Assembly (NCBI RefSeq): GCF_040054535.1
Contig: NC_090784.1
Location: forward strand, 15,820,501-15,884,500
DNA from: Antennarius striatus
Lineage: Eukaryota > Chordata > Actinopteri > Lophiiformes > Antennariidae
Length of the DNA: 64,000 bases
Direction of reading: 5' to 3'
Below the pieces are notes generated by a model, which saw only the letters and a program-made list of their open reading frames with translations, was not told the origin of the DNA and made no database searches. This document shows positions 51,945-64,000 of this stretch, in pieces; the stretch's first letter is position 1, and each line of letters begins with the position of its first letter. Both the position numbers and the translations under genes were made by a program.

Positions 51945-54900
51945 ATGGCGTTGTTCTTGCCATCATCGATACTACTGGCCCTTTTCCTCACAGCAGAAGT
52001 GACCGTCTCTGCAGGTAACACAATTCATGTGAAAATTGATTTTTAGATTACAGTGTCCCCCAGATTCCTATAGTACTCTGTATTTCTGATGCATCACTTT
52101 ATGACATATGTTGCATTCCCTTGAATCCTGGATATTATTTGGAAATACGCTACGGACAAAATAATCAAATATCTATCTTCTTTCAGTGCAAAAAATAGAA
52201 AAATTAATTTTTTGTCAGGGTTGATTTATATAAGACTGGTAAAGCTAGAATGTGTGGTTTGCCAGATATGCTTTGAAAAAATTTACAACCCTTAGGTGTA
52301 ACTTAAAATCATATTGGAAACAACAAAATATAAATTTGTTGAAAATTAAAGAATTCTAAGACCACAACTACTTACCATGGTTACCATATGTGCAAAGTTT
52401 TCTGGAATTAATTAAAGTAATTACCATTACGATGATATTTCTGTTTTGTTAACTTACAAATACATTAAGACAAGATGCAATATAGCATAATACTTTTCAA
52501 AATCAATAAATGTGATAGTCTTGTTTGCTTAAAAACTTTAAATTAAAATCTGATCAGGTTTATTGTGAAATATTCCATGTTATGTAATAAACAAGGCTAT
52601 ATTGCTAAGATGTGAAACTCCCATTTGAAAGCGGAAACATCAAACCACAACAGATAACTTGATAATGATGCTTTATTCACATGACCTGATGAATCAAGAA
52701 GAGCAAAAAAAAGTCGACTAGACTTGTTGAAGGTTGATTTCTACAGGAGTTCTCCTCCTTCCAGGATTGACTGATTGTATAGCCAGAGACTTTGGCCATG
52801 AGTCCGTGGTGTGTGAGTGTAATTCAACCTACTGCGATAGTGTCGGCTCACTCGTCTTGCCTGCTGTGGGCCAGTACTCCACCTATCTGACCAGTATGGC
52901 TGGCAGCAGATTAGAGCCGGGACAGGGTCAGGTCCAGGTGAACAGCAGCGGGACAGGTGAGTGCTGTTGGCTTCTCTTGGGATCTCTGTGGCGTTGGAGC
53001 AGGTAAAGACCACCTCGCCTGTTAACGTGTCCCTCTCAGGCCTCAGGCTGACTGTCAATCCCAACCAGAAGTACCAGAGGATCAGGGGATTTGGTGGCGC
53101 TATGACGGACGCAGCAGCCATTAACATCCAGTCTCTTTCTGCTGGAGCACAGGACCAGCTGCTACGTCAGTACTTTTCCCCTGAAGGTAAACGGCAAAGT
53201 GAATGAAAAATGTAGAACAGTAATATATCAAAAAGCCATTTATTTTAGGAATACCACTTTTTAGTTGGAAAACACATATTATTGTTATTCATGGAAAAAT
53301 GGTTGTCCTACTCAAGCCTCTAGGATTGATTTAAACGAGTTTGCATCTCTGTGGAGAAATACTGTTGGAAATATGAAGTCAAAATACGGGATGTGAACTG
53401 AAGAATTCAACTGTTTCACAGATGTTGGGAATAACAAAGTGAACAGATTATGGAAAATGTCATGATAATGCACATTTCTTACACATATGCAAAGTAACAA
53501 CAGAATTTTGTACAAACATAACGTGATAGCGATAGTCTTGAGCCAGCTTTAGTTCTAGATGTGGCGTCTCTGACAGGGATTGGCTACAGGGTGGTGCGTG
53601 TGCCCATGGGCAGCTGTGACTTCTCCACCCGTCTCTACACATACGCTGACACGGCTGGAGACTACAACCTGGACAGTTTCACTCTAGCTCCAGAGGACAT
53701 CAACATGAAGGTCTGTCTGTGCGCTTGTCATCTCACACCTCTATGACATCCCTTCCCATCTTCACCTCCTCTCTTCTTCTCAGATCCCTCTCCTGCAGCG
53801 AGCTCAGGTCTTGTCTCCTCAACCCCTGTATCTCCTGGCCAGTGCTTGGACTGCCCCTGCCTGGATGAAAACTAACGGTGCACTCGTAGGGAAAGGCTCC
53901 TTGAATGGCAAGCCAGGTGGCAAGGAGCATAAAACCTGGGCTCAGTATTATATCAGGTGTCATGTGGGGTTGTTCCTGAATGTGTTGTCAAATGTCAGTA
54001 AAGACTGACACGGAGCAAACTCACGCTGGTGAACAATTTTTTTTCTTCGTCTCAGGTTCCTTGAGGAGTATGCTAAGTATAACTTGACCTTCTGGGCAGT
54101 GACCACAGGGAATGAGCCCTCTGCAGGACAGATGACGAACTACAGGTCTCATCTCATTACGTTAAATAGAATTCACTTCAGTCAGAGCATGAACGTTTTA
54201 CAACAGTCAGAGAAAACTGTTTGTCTCACTGAAGTTTCCAGGCTCTGGGCTTCACTCCTGAAGAGCAGAGGGATTGGGTGGCTCTGGATCTGGGCCCTGC
54301 TCTGCACTCGTCACACCCACAAACACATATTCTCATACTAGATGACAACCGCCTGCTGCTGCCTTACTGGGCTAAGGTGGTAAGTACAAGTTTAGAGGAA
54401 AAGTGGCACTGTACCTGCAACTGAACTGGAACCGGGGCTGCAGACAGGACTCAGGAATAGCTAGCCACTGTTCTGCAGCAGTAATGAATTTCTTACATTT
54501 TCTGTTTTTCATATCATTATTAAATGGTTTCTTGGAACAGCATCACATCAACCCTGCCACAGAACTCAGGGACACTAGCTGTCACCTGTAACGTTACCTG
54601 CATATAATTCTTTATATCATGAAATACATTGTGTGGATAGATTGTAGGAATGTTTTTCTTCAGTCCACCCCTTCTCAGTTTGCGAATTTGAGTTTGTCAG
54701 GTAATGTAGTGACTGTTAGTGTCTATTGCTGCAGGTATGATGGGGCTGACAATGACCCTGGGAGCAAAGAGGAAAACAATTAAAACAATAAAATACATTT
54801 TATTCTACCTTCTATTATAAACCGATATGTGAAGAAACTACATTCAGTACTTGAATCGTGTGACCTGCAGATTCCCTTAAAACAGGAGCAATAACAGTAT

Positions 54901-56134
54901 TTGCATTACATCTGCAAACTCTTTGTCCCCTCCCCAGGTCCTAAGTGACATTCAAGCAGGAAGGTACATTAATGGTGTCGCAGTTCACTGGTACTTCGAT
55001 AGCCTTGTCCCAGCTGAGATAAGTCTGGGATTGACTCATCATCTCTACCCGGAGTATTACCTGTTTGGCACAGAGGCCTGCGCTGGCTGGAGCGGACTGG
55101 ACAGAGGGGTGAAACTGGGTAGCTGGCGCAGGGCTGAACAGTATGCACACGATATTTTAGAGGTAAGATCATCCTGACTTATGCATGAGCGTCATGCTTG
55201 TTCAGTCAGACCCACTGTAACAGATGAGACTTGACAAGACATGAGCCGTTTCTGACAAGTGATTCACCTCTGCCGGTGATGCGGCGCAGGTAACAAGTTG
55301 CAGTCTGTTGCACACCCTCATTGGAACCTGCCTGCAGGCCGTTGAAGCAAGCTGGAACTGGTGGTGTCTTCCCCCTTCACTTGCTCTTGAACGAAATGAC
55401 TCCCTCCATTCTTTGTACTTTGCAGGGGTGAATTCAGACTCCAGACATCTTAAAATGAGCTTTATGGGTTGCTTTTAAAATGAACATTGTACACCAGTCC
55501 AGTGGGTTCCCTTTAACATGTCTCCCTTAATATTACCACCAACATACCAGAAATTAACTTTTTTGTCTGTGGCAGGACTTAAACCATTATGTGGTGGGTT
55601 GGACTGATTGGAACTTGGCAGTGGACCTGACTGGTGGACCAAACTGGGTTAAAAACTTTGTAGACAGCACTATAATAGTGGACGCCCAGCACAATATATT
55701 CTATAAACAGCCGACATTCTATGCTATGGCCCACTTCAGGTAGCAAATTCACTTTTTTAAATGTCTAATTCCACATGTTCTGTTATAACAAAGAGGCAGT
55801 CTAAAGAGATCTACACAAATTTGCTTTTTCCCCCCACACAGTAAGTTCCTGTGGGAAGGCTCTCAGAGAGCGGGCGTGTCATCTAGTGAAGAAACACAGC
55901 TGGAATATTCAGCCTTCATCAGACCAGATGGCTCGGTGGTGCTCATCATACTCAACAGGTATTTAAATCCTTTGTGTGCAATGACAAAAAATGTATACAG
56001 TACCGAGCTGTGTGCTCCTTTTCTATAGGACGTCGTCAGGGATCCGGTTTGAAGTGTGGGATCCCACAGTGGGCTACATCCCCTCCACTTCTCCTGCTCG
56101 TTCAGTGCTCACACTGGTTTGGAATACACACTAA
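51945..56134 (+). CDS. gba1: Lysosomal acid beta-glucosidase (glucocerebrosidase, GBA1)
   Basis: GBA1 hydrolyses glucosylceramide to glucose and ceramide in lysosomes, with saposin C; it is a GH30 enzyme. Coding exons: 51945-52014, 52747-52956, 53040-53186, 53577-53710, 53784-53956, 54056-54145, 54235-54379, 54938-55162, 55576-55739, 55842-55958 and 56029-56134, in phase to 526 residues (human 536). A signal peptide ([23 protein letters not shown]) fills exon 1. The acid/base Glu lies in TTGNEPSAG and the nucleophile Glu in FGTEACAGW. Disulfide Cys residues of [10 protein letters not shown] are kept, as are glycosylation sequons NST, NSS and NRT matching human N19, N59 and N462; those at human N146 and N270 are absent. 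[14 protein letters not shown] and [10 protein letters not shown] are near-identical to human. At human N370 and D409 positions this protein appears to have Asp and Asn. No sign of a pseudogene. Confidence 0.97.
52015..52746 (+). other. GBA1 intron 1 (coding)
   Basis: A 732-bp, very AT-rich intron; nothing else is seen in it. Confidence 0.7.
54380..54937 (+). other. GBA1 intron before the nucleophile exon
   Basis: A 558-bp intron with no recognised feature. Confidence 0.7.
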
Positions 56135-57416
56135 TGATTTTCATCATTTCAATGGTCACAGATGACTTTCATTTGTAATTTGCTATGCATATTGTTAGAA
56201 CCTCTAGTTGCAGTGGTTCTGTACTGTATATTTAAATGAACCTCAACAGATCTGATTTGCATCCAGAATGTATTTAACGTCAGTAATTGGACCTCAATGA
56301 ATCATTAAACCAGAATGACCTGTACCTTGTTTTTTGTTCACAGCACTGAATAATATATATTTATACAAAACTTGTAAAAGTCTATGGCAGCCATTTAATA
56401 TTTTACTGTTCTGTAAAACACATGGTTCTAAAACATGTCAAATGTAACTCTTTCTTTGGGTAGAGGATGTAAAATGACAGCTTTCTGTTGATTGGGTTCT
56501 TAACAATAACAAAGTGACTTATTTTTTCAATTTATTAATACATCAGACACATTTCTCATATATATTATTTACAGTTTGATAACCAGGTATTTCACATACG
56601 TGTTTCTATTCTCAATGGGTTTTTTTCCATTTGCAAACCATACACTGGGTTAAATTATTTACATAAAAAAAGTGATAAAAATGTGAAACAATGAACAGAG
56701 GAATAAAATGACAGAAGGATCTGTTAATAATATATACACCAGGTAAACTATTTTTTAATGTTAAGCATTAGATAAATGGTCCAGCTTCATAATTTGTAAT
56801 TTATTCCCTTAATGGTTTAACTATAATTTCTTTTAGAGGCAGAAGTTGTTGCTTTGAAAAGCTCAATCCTGACTCAATCTCAGCAATAAATAAACATTAT
56901 ACCATTCATAAACATTATTTATTGAAGAGGTATAGATGTTCATGTTGTGAGATCCAGTCCTTGTAAATGCCAAATGTGAAAGTAACCACTTTACTACTCC
57001 CATAGCCTGTACAGGGCTCAGTTGCAGGCGTTAACAAATTTTTCAATGATTAAAGACAGCATGGTGAAAGATTTGAAGTCTGTCATTCCTCCGCAAAAGT
57101 CAATCGCAGCAGTGATTTTCAAGAAATATTGAACAGTAGAGTTTGATTGCGAGTAGAGAAGACATGGGTTTGATCATATTCCTAGACTGATTTGTTATTT
57201 GCACAAAATAAGGTGATACAGCAGACTTTAACCTCGACTGCTAAAATGTTTGAAGAGAAAGGCATTAAAAAAGAAAATAAAATACAAAAAGAAAAACAAC
57301 ATACCGGGATGATTATGACTGCAACAGAGATGAAAAAAGGGAGAGTGAGAAGTGTTCTGTCTTCTCTGTGTTGCTGGATGCCGGTGAGGAGAACAGGGAT
57401 GAGACAGGTGGATGTC
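56135..57416. other. Convergent 3' regions of GBA1 (+) and RNF115 (-)
   Basis: Noncoding AT-rich DNA. Candidate GBA1 poly(A) signals are ATTAAA at 56304-56309 and AATAAA at 56702-56707. A candidate for RNF115 is TTTATT (minus AATAAA) at about 56928. If both distal signals are used, the two 3' UTRs may end very close together or overlap. Confidence 0.5.
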
Positions 57417-60400
57417 TCAAAAGGACCATCTTTCCTGTGTGCGGGGGTCCATGGAGAGGGAGGGGGACTCTGACAGGGACTGACTGCTGCTGTCTTGTCC
57501 ATTCAAACTCTTCCTACACACTGGACAAGTGTCATGCTGTGCAGAACAGAATATAGACAGTCTTATGTTGGGACATTTCTAACATTTGTTTGCATTAGTT
57601 CATTTTTGTTTACATGTCAGTCAAAAATAAATCAAGACAAAATCTCAATGGCAAATGTTACATAGAAGAGGGCACTGGTAAACACATCCTCCATTTAACA
57701 TTAATTCTTCATTTACTTGAACCCTAACAAACAGCTGTCTTCCGTATAACAGATTAATCATCTGTAAATTGCCTCAAACGTTTTTGAAAAATATTCCGAA
57801 TACAAATGAACCACTGAAGGAAAATGTTTGAGGCAACAATACATACATGATCCTGTTGCTAATGCTATGTGGTAAATAAATGGACTTATATCACACATTT
57901 CTGCCTTCACAGAAAAAGGCGTTAAAAACTGGACACTCAGAAGCATATTGGGGAATAAGGTCATGAATGTTTGAACAGGAGGACAAGGGGTCAATTACTG
58001 GATGATTATGCCTTCTCAGCGCCCATACACCTCTCAAAATGAATTCACAAAAGAAAATTGTAGTCAACAAATGCACGATTAACTCAATTACACCTATGAG
58101 AGCAGTCAGTGTCACCGACAGGAGATTTTGGGCTAATTAGTTGTTCTTTTTAAGTTTTTTCATCAGATTTGCTGACACACACACACACACACACACAAAA
58201 AATCTCCCTCATTTGCCATTTTTTCACATTGAATTCGTTGAATGTCCCATTTTCAGTATGCCTGTACTTGGATTGAATTTCCACCTCTTGTGTAGTGACT
58301 TACCATTTCCAGCCATGGTACTATACAGTCTGAATGAAAGAAGTGGTTACAGGGTAGCTGTCTAACTGGCTCTCCCACTGCAAAGTCCTCTTTGCACACA
58401 GGACATTCCATACAGCAGTCTACAAGAGGGAAGATTAAAAACTCATTCACTCACATTTAAGCTGGTCTAATGTGTTTTAACAGTTACTTGGTTTTGACTT
58501 GCTACATTTTTGAGATGGTATGCATCAGAACCACAACTGTTCTGGTACAGTGCCAAATATGTACAGATTACAAAAAAACAAAAAACCCAGTGCAATAAAA
58601 AGATCTTGGAAAAGACAAGAACATGGGCAAATACAAATACATGAGCACTTTGAGGCATCAAAAATGGAAAAAGTGGATGTTTACCCACATATTTAGAGCT
58701 TAGTTGTATACGGAACAACACACAGAGAAGGAGAGGTCTAAAAGATCCTCGAGAGAAATCTACTGGAAAAAACAAAAATACCTTTATGCTATTTACAGAG
58801 CTAATTTATACTCAAGGTTTTTCATCCCAACAGTTGCATAAGTTTCTCTTGGCATGCACAAAACAAATTCAAGACCCATTTCAGCCTGTGTCTGTGGGCT
58901 GCACAGACATCTAAACAAACAATCCTATATTTTTAATAAAGATGTAGTGCCAATCACAAATTCATACCTTAGTAAATAAGGTGGAAACAGGTTTAAAGGT
59001 TTACTTTATACCAAGTCAAAAATCATTTGCAATAGATTCAAACAATAATGGTCCACCTTGAGATTTGTGTTTCACTAATTGCCTAAATTCAATTGGCACT
59101 TCAGGGACACAAAAGGAAAGGATCAAGCAAGCAAAATGAACACACATAATTTCTGACCTGCTTGTTCCTGAGAGATATTAACAGTTGGTAGGGAGGAGAT
59201 CTTCTCTTTCTCTGCAGGAGGTGGTCCTGTGTTCTCCAACTGACCTAGTAACTACACAAACACGCCTGTAAACTTTAGAGACATTGAAAGGTTACAGAGA
59301 AGGAAAAAAGTTTCTTCAAGGTAGGTTCACCTGTGTTACCACAGCGTCTAACCCTCCCTGTCCCCAAGCATAATCTCCTGGGTTAGAGTGGAGCATCCCC
59401 GTCCTGACAGAGATACAGACACAGTTAGTATGAAAATTCACAGATACGGTAATGTAACAATAGAATCATCTTACCATGAGAGAGGGGGTGAGCCAGGAAC
59501 TCCAGAATTAGCAAAGAGCCCAGTAAGAAACTGTTGTACTATCCTGAGACAAAGATGGAAAATACGTTAATGTCATCAGCAGATGACAAAACAGGAAGAG
59601 AACTTTACAGGACAGCAAGATCATCAATTGAATGTGTTCATTTTAAGTTTGAGTATGCAAAATCGGGCAGAGCTAAGAGGATAAGGAAGACAAACTGGTT
59701 AGTTCCTCACCCTTCCACAGCAGGTGAGCGGTCTGGCCGACTACTACCTCTAGATCGGTATCGCCTCTGGCTGTGCAGGCGAGGGGGACGTCCTGGTCCC
59801 CAGTGTTCCCCAGCTCCAAGTAAACCCCCCATGTGTCCTCCTAGGCCTGCTGGGACCGAACCTCCAATTGGTCCCCCACCCAATCCTCCGAGGTCAGAGA
59901 GCCCACCCAGGCGCCCTCTGGAGAGCCGAGGTTCTGAGTCAGGTGTTTCACCATCTGTGAACGGCCTCTCCAGTAATAAAAGGTGCCAAAGCTACGAGGG
60001 TTTAGGGATTAGAGCAGGGAGGAGATGGATAGGAGAAAGTAAGGTTTTCAGACAGACAATGAGATTAATGAAAAGAATTGGGGCCATAAAATGGGAAATG
60101 AGAAGGAAGCCATGAATGAAAGAGAGCAGACAACAGAAAGGGAGTGGAGAAAATGGCATAAGCAAAAATAAAAGAGAAATATCATTTTAAAAGACCTCTG
60201 AAATATTTGCAGTGAAAATTTTTGCATCACATTCCCTAAAATCCCACAGAGCATTTTTACCTCTGCAAAGTGTGTGGCTGTGTCATCAATCCCATTAGCA
60301 CCACCTTCTAGGAGACTAAAGAAAAATGTAGGACAAGAAACATTAACAGGATCCACTGAACATAAAAGCACATTATTAACTAATTCACTGCCAGAGCTCT

Positions 60401-63400
60401 GTAGTAATTCATCTCCGTCGAGGGACTTTCTCTGATGCTCTGGATATTTATCTGCTTTCTTTTGGTTCCTGATCAATCGCAAGATGCATCGCTCAGAGCA
60501 AAATCATGTTCGCTTGCAGGTGCACACAGACATTCGCAAACTTTATTGTATCGTAAGCTGCCGCAACTTCTCCGTCTTCCTCTCATTCACCATCCTCTGT
60601 TTCGATAAGCTGTCGTTATGCTAAATTCCATGATTATAAGGTCTTTGTTAATTATGACACCCTCCACCACATTATACCGCAGTCCTCCCTGTTGAAAAAC
60701 GTAATAAAAGTTTATGGACATCATTGGATGCCACTGAGTTCACAGGATCCACTGAACCCCATACAGATGAACAAAATGAAAACACATTAACAGGATCCAT
60801 TGAACCCTATACATATTTGCAATTTCAGTGTTAGCCTGACCAAAACCACACGGGGAAAAAATGGGTTCTCGTAAACAAGCATTAGAATATGTCTGACAGT
60901 GCATGTGCCTGATAATGTTCCAGACTACTACAAAAACACCTTCACAACTAATGTTTGGACAGATGAGGAACATATTACATAAGTAATACAGTGCATCTCT
61001 TACCTTGAGTCTTCTGTTACTTCCTCAATGAAGCCTGAATCACATCTTGGACAGATGTACTCCTGCAAAGAGTTCCCACAAAGACTAAGTCACACAAAGT
61101 TCAAATATGTTTGGAAAAATTCTCATAATTACATAAAAGTAGTTTAGGTATTCAAATATCTTTTTTCTTTTAAACTACTAAGAATTGAACAACCCAACAC
61201 ATGATGTTAACCACATCAAAGTATCACACTGTACAAGATTGAACAAACAATGCATTACTTTTTCAAAAACGGTCAACAAATAATTGAAGACAGATAAATA
61301 GATCGTGGATCATTTCCTCAGGGAAATTCTTTTTTCCATAGAAAAGAACCACCCGGGAATCACTGAACTGAATATAGATAACATGGATTGATTTTTTCCT
61401 GCTGCATTTGTGTGAGCTTATTTAACTGTATTGAAATGATTATATCTCAGGGAATATTTACAACAGCAACTTTAAAAAAAGACTTCAAGTTTTTGTCGAA
61501 ATGTACATATAAAAGTATAGCACATTCATCTTTTAAAAGCATATTCACAGACTATTTTCAATAATTTGAAATAATTTGTTATTACATGTTCTGTAATCAC
61601 TTTGCCTGTGTAGGTTGACAGGGTCTTTAGAATATTTATGTCTAGAAAAAAAAAAAGTTTCACATTCTATCATAATAGAATGTGAAGCAATATGGGTAAC
61701 ATACAGCACTTTTCCTGGTTTGCTTGAAGGATAATGTCAGATTTTCATAATGGCAAGTTTTTTCCAATGAATGCAGCCCAGGAGGTGGAGCTAGTTTACC
61801 AACCACACCTGACGTGTGCAGGGTTTTAGAAAATAAACAGAATGAGGAAGGCGCTACAACCGGTTTGAAAAACTGGATCATAGCACAGCACAGCGTTTGT
61901 CATTTAATGCAACAAGACTGAAGACGGTTCTTTAACACACACACTGGGCTATGGATTATTGGACTGATAACACATAACACATATGTATTGGGGAGTAATA
62001 TAATTTTCAAAAGAGTATACAAGTTAACACCATTAAAAAACTCACAACTTAATTATTAGTTGTACTATATTATCTATTAGATGAATTGAACAAGAAAATA
62101 ACGCTTTGTCATGATATATTAGGAAATTCCATAATAATCAAAAACAACTGGGTTTCATTCTCTCACTGAAAGCTTTTCATATCTGTAAATAAATATAGAC
62201 ATGACCATGAGATGAACATCAGGATATACTGTAGTAATGTGGTCATATAATAGTTATGGGTGTTGCAGTAAGATCATTCTGTGGAGACATCCTAGGATTG
62301 AGTGTGCATGAGACAAATATTCCAATCTAGAGTCAGTGACAGAGCAGGCTGGAAATTCCCTCAACGACACCATAAAAATTAAACAGACAAGTAAATCTGG
62401 TAGACTGAAATAATACAACATACACTCAGACATAAAATTACAAGTTAGATTATTTTGACTCATTTAAAAAATAAAAGTTTGAAATTAAAATAATTAGTAT
62501 TTTAATTATATTTGCTGTGAACCAATAATTTAAAGACCCTGAACTCATCTCATTTGAGATATTATAACACATTAAAAGGATATATTTCCTTATTTATAAC
62601 TCAGCTAAATGGTCTGTAATAACAAATATTTGATTATTTTGAAAAATGATTATTTCACTAATCATTTCAAATCTATCTGGTTTAAATCCAAACAAGAAGT
62701 AAATGATGAATTAGTTGAATTTCTTGCTCTCAAAAACACTTTTTACATCACCATTATAACCTTCATAAGCCTAGAATTTACTCCAAGGATTTTAATAGTA
62801 GACCTGCATGATTTTAGCTCGAGTGCCCAGTAGTATGACAACTGAGCAATAAGAAAAAGTTCTCAACAATGCAGAGTATATATTTAATGTTCTCAGAGAC
62901 TAATAATAGAAATCTATCAAGATTTTGGCAATGTCAACGTTTAAATATAACTACATTACCCTTACATTTGACTTAAAAACTGAAACTAAAAGTAGATACT
63001 TATGATCCTGGAAATTCCCCCAACTTGTCCTGCCAGGTAAATTCTTTTTATAAAACGCAGAATACGAAATCGAAAATGTCAAACATTAATGTTAACTATC
63101 TAAATAATAGATTGGACATATACTCACACTGACCTGTCTGCTGTTTGTGTTATTTTGTGCAGACCACAGTATCCCAAAGCTGTCAAAGCAAGTCGTCGCG
63201 CAGTGCTTTGGAAAATCTTAATAACTCAGCAAATCTAATGAAACATCTCCTGACGACATTTTCTTTTAATATCTACTTTTGGATGAAGATATCTGAGCGT
63301 GTCACGAGTTTATTTAGAGAGTTAAGAACAAGAAACGCCGCGAAGTGCTAGCAGGCTAGCTAGTGTTGTTCAGTAGCAAGCAACAAACAAATGGTATTTT

Positions 63401-63556
63401 GTAGACAGGATGACTTGTCAATCTCATATTTCATATGAGATATTCTGCTAGTTCGAAAAAGAAAAAGATCTGCATTACCGGTAGTTTGGGGTTCACTTCT
63501 CCTTTACAACAGTGGCAGAAAAACCTATGCGGTGGAACAGCCGCAGCCTCCGCCAT
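57417..63556 (-). CDS. rnf115: RNF115 (BCA2) E3 ubiquitin ligase, RING-H2
   Basis: RNF115 is a cytosolic RING E3 with an N-terminal zinc finger; it works with Rab7/EGFR trafficking and innate signalling. Coding exons (minus order): 63556-63479, 61062-61004, 60315-60261, 59991-59711, 59543-59475, 59403-59331, 59251-59158, 58419-58304 and 57536-57417, in phase to 314 residues (human 304). The zinc finger is [10 protein letters not shown]... [43 protein letters not shown] and the [15 protein letters not shown] segment follow. The RING-H2 is ECPVCKEDF... [27 protein letters not shown], with all eight zinc ligands. The C terminus RWSF matches human RWTF. Exon 59711-59991 has a Gly-rich stretch longer than in human. 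RNF126 is the close paralogue; the C-terminal RWSF and the length favour RNF115. The large introns (for example 61063-63478) hold only AT-rich DNA. Confidence 0.92.
58175..58197. repeat. (CA)n microsatellite
   Basis: About eleven CA units in an RNF115 intron. Confidence 0.93.
61063..63478 (-). other. RNF115 intron 1
   Basis: A 2.4-kb, strongly AT-rich intron after the first coding exon. I see no exon, repeat or conserved-looking frame on either strand. Confidence 0.65.
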
Positions 63557-63650
63557 CTTCCCCTAGAGTAGCTCAAACACTGACGTCGGTCCTCCACAAA
63601 CTGAAGACAGCTGTCCGCCCCCATCCCGTCATGCACCGCGGTGTGGCTGG

Positions 63651-63690
63651 ACCAATCAGAGACAATCAGGACCAATCAGGACCAATCAGA
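63651..63690 (-). promoter_or_regulatory. Tandem CCAAT-box array in the RNF115 promoter
   Basis: Four 10-bp units (accaatcaga, gacaatcagg, accaatcagg, accaatcaga) stand in direct tandem about 95 bp upstream of the RNF115 ATG. Three hold a perfect CCAAT; the other has ACAAT. NF-Y binding is expected from the motif. The 10-bp spacing equals about one helical turn. Confidence 0.6.
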
Positions 63691-64000
63691 GACAGCAGAC
63701 CCCAAAAGCGGAAGTCTTTCACATGTGTTCAGTCGTTCATCTGTGGAATGCTTGAAAACAAGGAATCTCCACCAGAGCCAAACTTTCAGAAAGGTTTGTA
63801 TTGACCAGTGACGCAGCAGATATTTCGAGTGACGCCCTAATGTAAATGTATACGTTTTTACTAAAAGACTGACGCATCGCGAAAGTACAACGTTTATTTT
63901 GATCTTTAATAAAGCCAAAAAACAGATACAGTAATCGCACTGTACTTTTATTCTAATTAACGCACGCCGGAGAGCTTGTGTTGACTTTGTTTCTCTTGAT
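63691..64000. other. Region upstream of RNF115
   Basis: Modest CpG content and a ccaaaagcggaagtc ETS-like site at about 63701. A divergent gene may start here (human RNF115 is divergent from POLR3C), but no POLR3C coding sequence is recognisable in the window. Confidence 0.3.

Noticed and set aside
52741-53127. Minus-strand frame of 128 codons
   Set aside because: It is antisense to GBA1 exons 2 and 3.
59534-60115. 193-codon plus-strand frame
   Set aside because: It overlaps and is antisense to the RNF115 exons 59711-59991 and 59475-59543, which are supported by protein similarity and phase.
63700-63800. First exon of a divergent POLR3C-like gene
   Set aside because: The order RNF115/POLR3C is known in human, but no matching coding sequence is present before the window ends.

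Overview
The window is ray-finned (almost certainly teleost) fish nuclear DNA. All genes are spliced vertebrate genes with short GT-AG introns. Between them lie long (GT)n/(CA)n tracts, tRNA-derived SINE copies with the LINE2-type tail usual in fish, and a decayed Rex1/Babar-like LINE. Gene identities come from exon-by-exon translation and recalled human protein sequences. Every exon chain listed was checked for splice-site dinucleotides and codon phase; no database search was possible.

Layout, left to right: ENTREP3/FAM189B (+, 5' part outside the window), FDPS (+), RUSC1 (+), an ASH1L-family gene (-), DAP3 (+), GBA1 (+), RNF115 (-). This is the gene neighbourhood of human 1q22 (FAM189B, FDPS, RUSC1, ASH1L, DAP3 and GBA1), with RNF115 (human 1q21.1) joined on. 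RUSC1 and the ASH1L-like gene converge, as do GBA1 and RNF115. The ASH1L-like gene and DAP3 are arranged head to head, about 2.3 kb apart.

The most unusual item is the ASH1L-like gene (29644-39681, minus). It keeps the long AT-hook N-terminal part, the FQLP motif region that in ASH1L binds MRG15, the short segment after post-SET, and the extreme C-terminal segment. There is no room for the AWS/SET/post-SET exons: a 103-bp intron sits where they belong. There is likewise no room for the bromodomain, PHD and BAH exons: a 511-bp intron sits there. All twelve coding exons still join in phase into a predicted 2007-residue protein. It therefore looks like an intact ASH1L paralogue that has lost its methyltransferase and reader domains while keeping DNA- and MRG15-binding parts.

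Other points of note: an acid-free, mitochondrial-presequence-like open frame directly upstream of FDPS coding exon 2; an 18-nt candidate microexon in the RUN domain of RUSC1; paired CLEAR-type E-boxes upstream of GBA1; a 10-bp-period CCAAT array upstream of RNF115; and a three-copy dispersed repeat whose terminal hairpin shows compensatory changes.

The genes are mostly housekeeping: endosomal adaptor (ENTREP3), isoprenoid synthesis (FDPS), vesicle-traffic adaptor (RUSC1), chromatin (ASH1L-like), mitoribosome (DAP3), lysosomal hydrolase (GBA1) and ubiquitin ligase (RNF115). They form a conserved block rather than a pathway.
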